Shown: piece by piece, positions 43,785-53,005 of the stretch
Numbering within the stretch: position 1 is the first letter of the stretch
Layout: the number at the start of each line of letters is the position of its first letter
Source of the DNA: Poriferisodalis sp965231925
GTDB lineage: Bacteria; Actinomycetota; Acidimicrobiia; Acidimicrobiales; Poriferisodalaceae
Reading direction: 5' to 3'
NCBI GenBank assembly: GCA_965231925.1
Contig: OZ246894.1
Coordinates: forward strand, 372,001-436,000
Length of the DNA: 64,000 bases
Position numbers and translations under genes: made by a program
The notes under the pieces: generated by a model
The model's input: the letters and a program-made list of their open reading frames with translations, nothing else
The model's database searches: none
Told to the model about the DNA's origin: nothing

Positions 43785-46700
43785 ATGACGTGCCCTGCCT
43801 GCGCTACCGAAGTGCCGCAGGGCGCACGCTTCTGCCCGAGCTGCGGCAACCTGCTCTCCCATACCGAGGAGCGTCGTGTCGTCACGGTGCTGTTCGCGGA
43901 CCTGGTCGGTTTCACGTCCATGGGCGAGGCCGCCGACCCTGAGGAACTGAAGCATCTCATCGACCAGTGCTTCCAGCGCTTGGTGGGCGACGTCACCGCA
44001 TTCGGGGGCACGGTCGACAAGATCATCGGCGACGCGATCCTGGCGCTTTTCGGCGCGCCCACCGCCCACGAGGACGACCCCGAGCGCGCGCTGCGGGCCG
44101 CGTTCCGGATGCAGCGCTCGCTGGAGGCCTTCAACGTCGAGCGCGGTCTCAACTTGCGGATTCGCATCGGCATCAACACCGGCGAAGTGCTGGTGGGGGC
44201 GCTGCGGGCGGGCGGCGACTACACGGCCATGGGCGACACGGTGAACATCGCGAGCCGGCTGGAGACCCTCGCCGAGGCGGGCGAGGTGCTCGTTGGCCCG
44301 ACGACGCAGGCGGCCACGGTCGGCATCGTGAACTACACGTCCCGGGGCGAGATCGGCCTGCGCGGGCGCGACGAGCCGCTGCCGGTCTACCTGGCCAGCG
44401 GCGAACTGGCGCCGCCCGGCCGGCACCGCAGCGCATCGCTGTCACAGATGGTGGGCCGCGGCCTCGAGAGCGCATTGCTGGACTCGGCCATCGACACCGC
44501 CGTAGCCCGCCGGCGCGCGCAGCTGTGCCAGATCGTGGGCGAGGCTGGCATGGGCAAGACCCGCCTTGCCCGCGAGGCGGTCTCGGGTGCGGTCGAACGC
44601 CACGACGCGATGGTGCTCGAGAGCATGGCATTGCCCTACGACGAGACCAATCCGCTGCGCTGCCTGGGCGACGCCATTGCCGCAGCGGCAGACGTGAGCG
44701 CAAGCGATTCGACCGTGCTGGCCACCCGGCGCATCTCGTCGCTGGTCGCCGAGGTGCTGCAGCCGATGAACAGCGCCGGCTCGCCTGCGGGCTCGGATGC
44801 ACCCGCCAGCACCGTCAGCTACGAGGAGATCGACGAGATCACCGATGTCGTGCTCGCCGTGCTCGGGCGCGTCGGCACCGGTGACCCCGCGGAGATCGAG
44901 TGGCGCGCCGAAGCCACATTCCGCTCCCTGCGCCGCTTCCTGGGCGCCCTCACGAGGCGTCGACCGGTGCTGCTGCTGCTCAGCGACGTGCATTGGGCAG
45001 AGGAGCGGCTGCTCAGCGTGCTCGAGCAGCTGCTGGCGGCACTCGCGAACCAGCCGTTCGTCGTCATCACGACGGCGCGCTGGAACATGGACGAGCAGCG
45101 CTGGACCGTGCCGCCGGGTCGTCACAGCACCGTGGTGCTGAACCTGGACCCGCTGGGCCGCGCGGCCACCGCCGAGATGGCCGCTGAGCTGCTGGGCGGG
45201 AGCGTTCCCGCGTACCTGGCCGATCAGCTCTACGAACGCAGCGGCGGCAACCCGTTCTTCTTGGAGGAGATGTGCGTGCTGCTGCGTGAATCGGGCGTCG
45301 TGGGCCCCGGCGCTCGCCCCGATCACGAGGAACGGTCATTGGCAGAGATGCCCGACACGCTGCGCGGGCTGGTGGCTGCTCGCCTCGACACGCTGAGCCC
45401 GCCCGAGCGGCGGCTGGTGGATGCTGCCTCGGTGCTCGGGGGCGGCGGAGGGATCAACGAGCTGCTGGAGTTGGTGTCGGCGACGAATCCGGCCGACGGC
45501 GGCGAGGGAGACCTCGCAGTGTTTCAGCGGCTGGTCGACAAGGACATCTTCGCCAGCGAAGCAGACGCCTGGACCTTCCGCAGCGACGTGGTGCGCGACG
45601 TCGCCTACAGCATGCTGACCAAGAGCGACCGGGCCGAGCGGCATCTCGACGTCGCGTTGTGGCTGGCGCAGAACCGCGACGATCCCGCCAGCGACTCGGT
45701 CGGCGTCATTGCCGATCACTTCGCTTCGGCAGTGGAACTGGGCGGCGATGCCGGCCAGACCGTGACCGGCACATCGATTGCGGGCACTGCCCGTGCCGGC
45801 AGCGGCCCCAACGGCGACGTCTTCGAAGGCGGGATGACCGAGGTGGCCATCGAGTGGCTCGGCCGTGCCGGCAAGTGGGCTGCGGCTCGCGACAGTCACT
45901 ACGCCGCGGCGCAGTTCTACCGACGCGCCATCGAAATGTTGGGCGACGCCGACCCGCGGCTCATCGACATGGCGCTGGGACGGGCGGCTGCACGCCTGCG
46001 GCTGGGCGAGCTGCACGGCGCCCATGCCGACGCCGAGCTGGCCCGCGCCTTGGCGACGCTGAACGGCAACCGGCTCGCCGCGGCACATGGTCTGCGCGTG
46101 CTGGGCGAAGTTGCCTTGGCCGGCGACGACCATGCAGCCGCAGACAAGCTGCTCGCCGACGCGCTGGATCAGTTCCGCACGATGGGCGAAGTGCGCGAGG
46201 CAGCCGAATCGCTGCGACTGCGCGGGATTGCCTCGCTGCGGGCCGGCGACTACGCACGCGCCGACCGCTACATCAACGAGGCCAACGGCACCTTCGCCTA
46301 CCTCGGCGACGACAGCGGCGTGGCATGGTGCTTGCAGAACCTGGCCTGGCTGTCCTTCGAGCAGGGCTTGATCTCCGAAGCCAGCGACCGGGTCACCACC
46401 GCCATCGAGCGGTTCGCAGACCTCGGGGACACGGTCGGCCTTGCGACTGCCGAAGGCCTGCTGGCGTTTCTGCGCTTCCATGCCGGCGACCGTGACGAGG
46501 CCGAAGATCTGGCCCGCTCGGTGCACGGGATCGCTCACGAAAGGGGCGAGCGTTTCACCGAGGCCATGATGGATCTGCTGCTGGGGTCGCTCAGCCTGTG
46601 GTCGGGACGAGCGGCGGATGCAGTCGAGCGTGCCAAAGCCGCGGAGAAGGTTTTCCGCGATGTGCACAGCGACTTCGGCGTGGTGCAGGCGCTGGGGCTG

Positions 46701-47534
46701 CTGGGCCGGTCGTACGCGGCCGTCGGCGAGTTGCAGCGCAGCAGGGCGATGCTCGCCGAATGTCTGCAGCGGGCAAGCGACATGCCGGGTCGGCCGCTGG
46801 AGGGGTTCGCACGGGCGGTACGCGCCGCGGCGGCAGTCCAGATGGGCAGCCCGGAAATGCTTGCCGACGACTTGGCGCGCGCCGGCTGGGAGGCGGCGTC
46901 GGATCGTGCAGCCCGGGTGTCGTCGCCTGCGAGCGGGACCGGATCGGGCGCCGAGCGCGCTGTCGTCATCGGTGAGCGGGACCTCGAGGTCTCGCTGGGA
47001 CTTGCCCTGGCACAGCAAGGCAGCGGGGCTGACGCAGTTGCGGCACTCGAAGCTGTGCCGTCCGTCCCGCTTCCGCCCATCTACCTGCGCTCATGTCTGG
47101 CCATCGCCTATGCGGTCGAGGGGCGCACGATCGACGCGCTGGAGCAATCCCGATTCGCCATGGCGAGCGGCACCGGCACGTACGCCGACATGCGCAACGC
47201 CTTGACTGCCCGCGCTCTGGCCCATGCTCGAGACGGTGACCGCCCCGCGATGGAGTCTGCGTTCGAGCAGGCCCTGGTGCTCATCGACGCCACCGACAGC
47301 CGGCTCAGCCAAGCCGTGGTGCGGCTGGCCCGCGCCATCGGTCACGAGTCCTTCGATGCGCCCGACACGCACGAGTTGCGTTCTGAAGCGGAGGTGGCCA
47401 TGGCTCAGCTCGGGGCCCGGCCCAGCGGCTGGGAGACGGCGTTCCGGCTGGCTGCCGGCCTCGAGGCCGCTGCGCCGGTCATCAGCGGCCCATTGCCTGA
47501 GGCGATCCCGTATCCCGGGCAGTCAGAGCAGTAG
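43785..47534 (+). CDS. Zinc ribbon - class III nucleotide cyclase - AAA ATPase - TPR regulator
   Basis: A 1249-residue signalling protein. N-terminal zinc ribbon (CPAC ... CPSC, residues 3-21), class III adenylate/guanylate cyclase domain (about 28-190), AAA/NB-ARC-like ATPase (Walker A VGEAGMGKTRLARE near 250; Walker B LLLLSDVHWAEERL) and a long TPR-rich helical C-terminus from about 680. The cyclase appears catalytically complete: metal Asp in LFADLVGFTS and IIGDAILALFG, purine-selecting Lys in VDKIIGD, and Asn/Arg in GDTVNIASRLE. It probably makes cAMP in response to a signal sensed by the ATPase/TPR part. It is monocistronic, 134 bp after the ABC permease. Confidence 0.92.
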   Translation: MTCPACATEVPQGARFCPSCGNLLSHTEERRVVTVLFADLVGFTSMGEAADPEELKHLIDQCFQRLVGDVTAFGGTVDKIIGDAILALFGAPTAHEDDPERALRAAFRMQRSLEAFNVERGLNLRIRIGINTGEVLVGALRAGGDYTAMGDTVNIASRLETLAEAGEVLVGPTTQAATVGIVNYTSRGEIGLRGRDEPLPVYLASGELAPPGRHRSASLSQMVGRGLESALLDSAIDTAVARRRAQLCQIVGEAGMGKTRLAREAVSGAVERHDAMVLESMALPYDETNPLRCLGDAIAAAADVSASDSTVLATRRISSLVAEVLQPMNSAGSPAGSDAPASTVSYEEIDEITDVVLAVLGRVGTGDPAEIEWRAEATFRSLRRFLGALTRRRPVLLLLSDVHWAEERLLSVLEQLLAALANQPFVVITTARWNMDEQRWTVPPGRHSTVVLNLDPLGRAATAEMAAELLGGSVPAYLADQLYERSGGNPFFLEEMCVLLRESGVVGPGARPDHEERSLAEMPDTLRGLVAARLDTLSPPERRLVDAASVLGGGGGINELLELVSATNPADGGEGDLAVFQRLVDKDIFASEADAWTFRSDVVRDVAYSMLTKSDRAERHLDVALWLAQNRDDPASDSVGVIADHFASAVELGGDAGQTVTGTSIAGTARAGSGPNGDVFEGGMTEVAIEWLGRAGKWAAARDSHYAAAQFYRRAIEMLGDADPRLIDMALGRAAARLRLGELHGAHADAELARALATLNGNRLAAAHGLRVLGEVALAGDDHAAADKLLADALDQFRTMGEVREAAESLRLRGIASLRAGDYARADRYINEANGTFAYLGDDSGVAWCLQNLAWLSFEQGLISEASDRVTTAIERFADLGDTVGLATAEGLLAFLRFHAGDRDEAEDLARSVHGIAHERGERFTEAMMDLLLGSLSLWSGRAADAVERAKAAEKVFRDVHSDFGVVQALGLLGRSYAAVGELQRSRAMLAECLQRASDMPGRPLEGFARAVRAAAAVQMGSPEMLADDLARAGWEAASDRAARVSSPASGTGSGAERAVVIGERDLEVSLGLALAQQGSGADAVAALEAVPSVPLPPIYLRSCLAIAYAVEGRTIDALEQSRFAMASGTGTYADMRNALTARALAHARDGDRPAMESAFEQALVLIDATDSRLSQAVVRLARAIGHESFDAPDTHELRSEAEVAMAQLGARPSGWETAFRLAAGLEAAAPVISGPLPEAIPYPGQSEQ

Positions 47535-47540
47535 CTCATG

Positions 47541-47640
47541 CGCCCGCTGTGGAGGCGGCAGAACCCTCGGCTCCAGCGATCCGGCCGGTCGCAACGTCGC
47601 CGAGTCTCCTGCCGCCTCCACAACTATTGCTTCTGTGTCC
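47541..47640. repeat. Dispersed inverted-repeat element, copy B (compact)
   Basis: GGAGGCGGCAG (47551-47561) pairs perfectly with CTGCCGCCTCC (47609-47619), and the interior (CTCGGC ... GCCGAG) extends the dyad. The flanks CGCCCGCTG and CAC(A)ACTAT match copy A at 17981-18150. It sits in the gap between the cyclase gene and the B12-binding gene and could fold as a long hairpin in RNA. Confidence 0.85.
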
Positions 47641-47688
47641 ATAGCTGTGGCGTCTGTGTCTTTCGGTTGATCCTCTAGGGTCGCTGCG

Positions 47689-48090
47689 ATGTCTCGGGTT
47701 TTGATTGCGAAGCTTGGTCTCGACGGGCACGACCGCGGGGTCAAGGTGGTGGCGCGGATGCTGCGTGATGCCGGCTTCGAGGTGATCTACACCGGGCTGT
47801 TCCAGACTCCCGAGAGCGTGGCTGCGGCCGCCATCGACGAGGACGTGGACGCCATCGGGGTCTCGATGCTGTCGGGCGCCCACGAGGCGCTCATGCCGCT
47901 GGTCGTCCAACGCCTGCGTGAGCAGGGGGCCGAGTCGATCCCGGTCATCCTGGGCGGCATCGTCCCCGACGGCGACCTCGACGCGATGCGTGAGGCGGGC
48001 GTGGCTGCGGTGCTGACGCCCGGCGCAACTGCCGACGAGGTTGTGGCCGCTGTGCGCGGGGCCATCGACCGATCCCGCCAGACTGCCTGA
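47689..48090 (+). CDS. Cobalamin-binding small subunit of an acyl-CoA mutase
   Basis: A 133-residue B12-binding domain. The DxHxxG motif GLDGHDRGVKVV gives the lower-ligand His; GVSMLSGAH and VILGGIVPD complete the corrin-tail site. Stand-alone domains of this length are small subunits of isobutyryl-, 2-hydroxyisobutyryl- or methylmalonyl-CoA mutases. The large subunit is not in this window. It is followed by acyl-CoA genes on the same strand. Confidence 0.9.
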   Translation: MSRVLIAKLGLDGHDRGVKVVARMLRDAGFEVIYTGLFQTPESVAAAAIDEDVDAIGVSMLSGAHEALMPLVVQRLREQGAESIPVILGGIVPDGDLDAMREAGVAAVLTPGATADEVVAAVRGAIDRSRQTA

Positions 48091-48155
48091 GATTTTCCTG
48101 AATCTCCGCTTGGGTGCCGGGGACCCAACGGACACGGGCGGGTAGATTGCCCCCC

Positions 48156-49028
48156 GTGTCTAGCAACGGTTCCATTGAACGGGTAGGGGTGGTCGGCTGC
48201 GGCCTGATGGGGTCCGGCATCGCCGAAATCGCCGCCCGCAACGGGTGCGACGTCAAGATCGTCGAAGTCGACGAAGGTGCGCTCGCGGCCGGCATGGCTC
48301 GCATCGAGAAGAGCCTGAACCGGGCGGTCAACTCCGGCAAGCTCGACGAAGGCGAACGGGATGCCGCGCTGGGCGCCATGACGTTCGGTCTCGACCTCGA
48401 CGACCTGGCCGACCGGGAATTCGTGATCGAAGCCGTCGTCGAGGCCGAGGCGGCCAAGGTGGACGTGTTCGGCCGGCTCGCAAAGGTGCTCACGGACCCG
48501 ACCGCCGTCATGGCGTCGAACACTTCGGCCATCCCGATCATGAAACTGGCCATGGCGACCGACCGGCCCTCGCAGGTCATCGGCATGCATTTCTTCAACC
48601 CGGTTCCTGTGATGGGCCTCGTCGAGGTCATCTCGTCGCTGCTGACCGCCGAGGACACTGCCCAGCGGTGCCGGGCGTTCGCGGCCGAGCGGCTCGGCAA
48701 GCGCGTGGTCGACTCCCAGGACCGGGCCGGCTTCGTCGTGAACGCCTTGCTGATCCCCTACATCCTGTCCGCCATCCGGATGCTCGAATCGGGCTTCGCC
48801 TCGACTGAAGACATTGACGCCGGCATGGTGCTGGGCTGCAATCACCCGATGGGCCCGCTGGCCTTGTGTGACCTCATCGGCCTCGACACGACCATGGCGG
48901 TGGCGGAGTCGCTCTATGAGGAGTTCCGCGAGCAGCTCTACGCCCCGCCGCCGATGCTCAGCCGCATGTGCGACGCGGGGCTGCTGGGTCGCAAGACCGG
49001 CCGGGGCTTCTACACCTATGGCGGTTGA
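48156..49028 (+). CDS. 3-hydroxyacyl-CoA (3-hydroxybutyryl-CoA) dehydrogenase
   Basis: A 290-residue NAD(P)-dependent enzyme oxidising 3-hydroxyacyl-CoA. The Rossmann start VGVVGCGLMGSGIAEIAARNG, the catalytic His in GMHFFNPVPVMGLVEVI and the C-terminal CNHPMGPLALCDLIGLDT are family-typical. Length fits the single-domain short form. I use GTG 48156 because homologues start close to the Rossmann fold; the frame is open to 48114. An APH-like kinase follows 85 bp on. Confidence 0.93.
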   Translation: MSSNGSIERVGVVGCGLMGSGIAEIAARNGCDVKIVEVDEGALAAGMARIEKSLNRAVNSGKLDEGERDAALGAMTFGLDLDDLADREFVIEAVVEAEAAKVDVFGRLAKVLTDPTAVMASNTSAIPIMKLAMATDRPSQVIGMHFFNPVPVMGLVEVISSLLTAEDTAQRCRAFAAERLGKRVVDSQDRAGFVVNALLIPYILSAIRMLESGFASTEDIDAGMVLGCNHPMGPLALCDLIGLDTTMAVAESLYEEFREQLYAPPPMLSRMCDAGLLGRKTGRGFYTYGG

Positions 49029-49113
49029 GAAGCGTCGTTGGTCTGCCTGCGGCCTTGTCGGAATCCCGTCGTGATGCACACTGCCAATCGCCCACTGCCT
49101 GTCGGCAGGAGCT

Positions 49114-50163
49114 ATGTCGGCTGACGGAGACGTGCCAGCGGGGATCAATGCCCCGGCGGTCAGCGACTGGTTTGCCCAGCACCTCCCGCAGGCTGCTCAG
49201 CCGCTTCGCTTCGAGCTGATCGCGGGCGGGCATTCGAACCTGACCTACCGCGTGCACTGTGCCGACGGCACCTCGGTGGTGCTGCGCCGGCCGCCGCTGG
49301 GCCATGTGCTGGCCACGGCGCACGACATGGGCCGCGAGCACAAGATCATCTCTGGCGTCGGCCAGACCGACGTGCCGGTGCCTCGTGCGATTGCGCTGTG
49401 CGCCGACCCCGAGGTGAACGAGGCGCCGTTCTACGTCATGAGCTACGAGGCGGGCGCCGTTCTGCACTCCGCCGACGAGTCAGTGCTGGTGCCCGAGGGC
49501 GAACGCATGCCGCTGAGCCGGCAGGTCGCCGACGTGCTGGCTCGCTTGCACGCTGTCGAGCCCGACGATGTCGGCCTCGGCGACCTGGGCCGACGCGAGG
49601 ACTACCTAGGCCGGCAGCTGCGCCGGTGGAAGCGCCAGTGGGAACAGTCCAAGACGCGTGAACTGCCGATCATGGATGACGTGGCCGCAGAGCTGGAGGC
49701 CCGCAAGCCCACCCAGATCGGCTCGGCGATCGTCCACGGCGATTACCGGCTCGGCAACATGATCTCCGGTGCCAGGCCCAATGAGCACTGGGCAATCGTG
49801 GCCGTGCTCGACTGGGAGCTGTGCACGCTCGGCGACCCGATGGCCGACGTGGGTTACTTGATGAACAACTGGGTGTCGCCCGACGAGCCCTCGGCGGGCA
49901 CCTCGGCTCCGACCCAGGCGGGCGGTTTCGCATCGCGCAGCGAGATGCTGGATTGGTACGCCGATGCGTCGGGGCGCGATGTCTCGGGAGTCGACTACTA
50001 CCGCGCGTTCTCGTACTGGCGATTGGCTGCTATATCGGAGGGCGTGCTGAATCGGTATCTGCGCGGAGCAATGGCTGACGCTGAGGAAACCGACACGAAT
50101 GTCTTCCGGGAGCACGTCGATTTCCTGTCGGCGAGCGCAGCCCAGCGTCTCACCGTTCGCTGA
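49114..50163 (+). CDS. APH-family phosphotransferase (acyl-CoA-associated)
   Basis: A 349-residue protein kinase-like phosphotransferase. It has the N-lobe GGHSNLTYRVHC, catalytic loop IVHGDYRLGNMI (HGD ... N) and metal Asp in VLDWELCTLGDPMADV. This subfamily resembles the kinase-like part of ACAD10/11 and is usually found with acyl-CoA dehydrogenases, where it may phosphorylate a hydroxyacyl substrate. AGGAG precedes ATG 49114. Its TGA overlaps the ATG of the HtrA-like protease. Confidence 0.9.
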   Translation: MSADGDVPAGINAPAVSDWFAQHLPQAAQPLRFELIAGGHSNLTYRVHCADGTSVVLRRPPLGHVLATAHDMGREHKIISGVGQTDVPVPRAIALCADPEVNEAPFYVMSYEAGAVLHSADESVLVPEGERMPLSRQVADVLARLHAVEPDDVGLGDLGRREDYLGRQLRRWKRQWEQSKTRELPIMDDVAAELEARKPTQIGSAIVHGDYRLGNMISGARPNEHWAIVAVLDWELCTLGDPMADVGYLMNNWVSPDEPSAGTSAPTQAGGFASRSEMLDWYADASGRDVSGVDYYRAFSYWRLAAISEGVLNRYLRGAMADAEETDTNVFREHVDFLSASAAQRLTVR

Positions 50164-51869
50164 TGTTCTTCCCGTACTCGGCCAGCCCGCCGCCGCGGGG
50201 ATCGAGCGTCGAGACATCGCCCGATTCCGCGCCCAACCGCGGCACCGAGCCATCGCCAGGCTCAGCAGTGCTTGAGGCGCGACACGGCGGCGAGCCGGCA
50301 CCCGAAGGGCTCACAGCGCAGTCGACGGTTCAGCAGCCCGCGGTGCCTTCACAGGCACCGTCTTCCGCACGTGGGGCCGACGATCTGCAGCGGTCTCGAC
50401 CTGGCTGCTTGCTGGCCGGTGTGGCTGCTGCGGTCGGCGCGCTGGCCGGCGCGCTGGTGGCTGGGTTGATCCTGGTCATCGTTCTCGGCGGCGACGACAG
50501 CGGACCCACGGGTGTCGACGCGGCGGCCGAGGCGCCGCCCAGCGCCGAGCTGTCGGGTGCCGACGACGCGGTCGAGGCTGACGACGGTGGGACCCCAGAC
50601 GTGTTGCCACCGGAAGGGTCCACCGGCGACGCCGACTTCTGGAGCCAGGTGCTCGCCAACTCGAACCTGTTCGGTGTACCCGGTTCTGGCGAAACTGCCT
50701 CGCCGAGCAATGGCGGTGCTTTGTCAGCGGACGGCACGGTCAACCTCGATCCGACCCTGCTCGCCGACATCTGGGCGCAGATGCTCACCGGCGAGCTTGG
50801 CCAGCCCGGGGCGCCGCTCGGGAGCCGGATCGAAGGCATCAACGTCAAGGCCGTCCTCGAGGCAGTCCAGGAATCGGTCGTCATTGTCAAGGTGACGACC
50901 AACGAGAGTGATGAAGGCGGTGGCTCAGGCTTCGTGGTGGCAGCGGACGGCCACATCGTCACCAACGAGCATGTGGTTCGGAATGCCGAGACGGTGCATG
51001 TCCGGCTGTTCGGGGGCGAACTCGTGCCCGCCGATGTCGTCGCCAGCGACCCGACCCGCGATCTCGCCGTGCTGAAGGTTGACCGCGGCGGGCTGCCGGC
51101 GGCCCGCCTCGGTTCCACCGAGGGCGTGGAGGTCGGGGACGAGGTAATCGCGATCGGCAACGCTTTCGACATCGCAGGCGAGCCCACGGTGACGGCCGGC
51201 ATCGTGTCGGGCCTCGATCGCTTCATCGACTTCCCGGACGGCCACCGGCTGGTGCGGCTCATCCAGACAGACGCGGCGATCAACCCCGGCAACTCCGGTG
51301 GACCGCTCGTGAATGCTGCCGGCGAGGTCATCGGCGTGAACACCGCTATCCGCAGCGGTTTCGCGGAGGGGATCGGCTACGCCATCTCCATTGACCACGC
51401 CCGTCCGATCATCGACCAGCTGCTCGAGGGCGTGGTGCAGGCCAAGGCCTACCTCGGTGTGCGCGTCACGTCGGTCGAGGACTTCATTGCCGCTCGCGAG
51501 ACCCCGGACGAGTCTGACGACCTCGGGCCGGGCGGCGGGCTCGGCGACCTCGGTCCAGAGACCGTCGAGCCAGGCCCTGACCCTGACGATGGGCTGCCCG
51601 ACATCGACATGCCGCCGGAGGTCACCTACGGCGCGCTGGTCGTGGGCGTCGAGCCCGGCCATGCCGCCGAACGGACGGGCATCGAGCCCGGTGAGGTGAT
51701 CATCGAATTCGAAGGTGCGGAGATCCGCACGAGCAACGACCTCGTCGTGGAGATCCTGGCGCGGCTGCCCGGCGATCGAGTCGAGATGAAGGTGATCGGT
51801 CTCGACGGAAGCGTCCGGACGGTCGAACTGGTGCTCGGTTCGTTCGTTCCCGACGACACCGAGGGCTAG
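50163..51869 (+). CDS. HtrA/DegP-like membrane-anchored serine protease
   Basis: A 568-residue protein: cytosolic disordered N-terminus (about 75 residues), one TM helix (GVAAAVGALAGALVAGLILVI), acidic linker, trypsin-like protease domain and a C-terminal PDZ domain. Catalytic triad: His in GHIVTNEHVV, Asp in PTRDLAVLKV, Ser in NPGNSGGPLVN. The PDZ part includes GALVVGVEPGHAAERTGIEPGEVI, preceded by an acidic insert rich in Asp/Pro. It degrades or refolds damaged secreted proteins. The start overlaps the preceding stop. Confidence 0.93.
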   Translation: MFFPYSASPPPRGSSVETSPDSAPNRGTEPSPGSAVLEARHGGEPAPEGLTAQSTVQQPAVPSQAPSSARGADDLQRSRPGCLLAGVAAAVGALAGALVAGLILVIVLGGDDSGPTGVDAAAEAPPSAELSGADDAVEADDGGTPDVLPPEGSTGDADFWSQVLANSNLFGVPGSGETASPSNGGALSADGTVNLDPTLLADIWAQMLTGELGQPGAPLGSRIEGINVKAVLEAVQESVVIVKVTTNESDEGGGSGFVVAADGHIVTNEHVVRNAETVHVRLFGGELVPADVVASDPTRDLAVLKVDRGGLPAARLGSTEGVEVGDEVIAIGNAFDIAGEPTVTAGIVSGLDRFIDFPDGHRLVRLIQTDAAINPGNSGGPLVNAAGEVIGVNTAIRSGFAEGIGYAISIDHARPIIDQLLEGVVQAKAYLGVRVTSVEDFIAARETPDESDDLGPGGGLGDLGPETVEPGPDPDDGLPDIDMPPEVTYGALVVGVEPGHAAERTGIEPGEVIIEFEGAEIRTSNDLVVEILARLPGDRVEMKVIGLDGSVRTVELVLGSFVPDDTEG

Positions 51870-52006
51870 TCCTGGCGCAGTGCAGGCAGCCGCATGGCCC
51901 TGCGCGTGTTGCAGCCGTCCGCGATACTGCGGAGGCTGGTTGGGCCGGCGACTGGACGAACCGGCGCCGCCTGCACCGGCGACCAGACCGAACAAGGAGT
52001 ACAGAG

Positions 52007-52837
52007 ATGGCTGACCGGGTCTTCGACACTGGGACCGACGACATACTCGTCGACATCAGCGACGGCGTGATGACCATCACGCTCAACCGCCCTGAGCGCC
52101 GCAACGCGATGTCCACCCCGATGATGGAGGGGCTCGTCGCGGCGATCGCCGATGCCGAAGTGGCCTCCGACGTGGGGGCGCTGGTGCTGACCGGAGCGGG
52201 CGGCGCCTTCTGCGCCGGCGGCGATGTGAAGGGCATGGCCGAGGCCGGCGGCGAGGGCGGCGGCAGCCCGCTGCAGTACGACGCCCGCGTGCACAATCAG
52301 CGCCGCAGCCAGCGCGACACCTCCGGGAAGCTGTACGAGATGCCGAAGCCGACGATTGCCGCGCTGCCCGGTGCAGCCGCCGGGGCGGGCCTGTCGCTGG
52401 CCCTCTCATGCGACCTGCGCTACGCCGCGCCGAACGCGATCATGACCACGGCGTTTGCCCGGGTGGGCTTCAGCGGCGACTACGGCGGCACATGGTTCAT
52501 GTCACGCCTGATCGGGTCGGCCAAGGCGCGTGAGCTGTATTTCCTGTCGGATCGGGTCGACATGGACCAAGCGGTGTCGCTGGGACTGGTGAACGGCGTA
52601 TTCGAAGCCGACAGCCTGATGGACGAGGTGGGTGCCATCGCCCGGCGGCTGGCCAACGGGCCCACGGTGGCGTACCGGTACATGAAGGAGAACCTGAACC
52701 GGGCGGTTCACGGCGACATGGGCGAATGCCTCGACATGGAAGCTGCCCACCACATCCACACCGGTCAGACCGACGATCACAAGGAAGCTGCGCAGGCCTT
52801 CGTGGACAAGCGCGAGCCGGTGTTCCACGGCCGGTAG
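52007..52837 (+). CDS. Enoyl-CoA hydratase/isomerase family protein
   Basis: A 276-residue crotonase-fold enzyme. The oxyanion-hole segments are LTGAGGAFCAGGDVKGMAEA and PGAAAGAGLSLALSCDLRYA, and FARVGFSGDYGGTWFMSRL follows. At the position often held by the second catalytic Glu it has GDYGG, so hydratase versus isomerase or other activity is open. A clear AAGGAG precedes ATG 52007. It ends the run of acyl-CoA genes. Confidence 0.9.
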   Translation: MADRVFDTGTDDILVDISDGVMTITLNRPERRNAMSTPMMEGLVAAIADAEVASDVGALVLTGAGGAFCAGGDVKGMAEAGGEGGGSPLQYDARVHNQRRSQRDTSGKLYEMPKPTIAALPGAAAGAGLSLALSCDLRYAAPNAIMTTAFARVGFSGDYGGTWFMSRLIGSAKARELYFLSDRVDMDQAVSLGLVNGVFEADSLMDEVGAIARRLANGPTVAYRYMKENLNRAVHGDMGECLDMEAAHHIHTGQTDDHKEAAQAFVDKREPVFHGR

Positions 52838-53005
52838 AGGCTGAGCCGATAGGCGAAGCCGTGGCCCGAGCGGCCCGTGAGCGACAGCGAACAAGAGCGG
52901 GAAGCAACCGGTGCGATAACGGGAAGGCTCGCCAGCCGTCGCGTCCTCTAACAGAGGTTCGATTTTCGCGATTGGCGGCGTGGGCAGCGCCGTACGCTTG
53001 AACGG

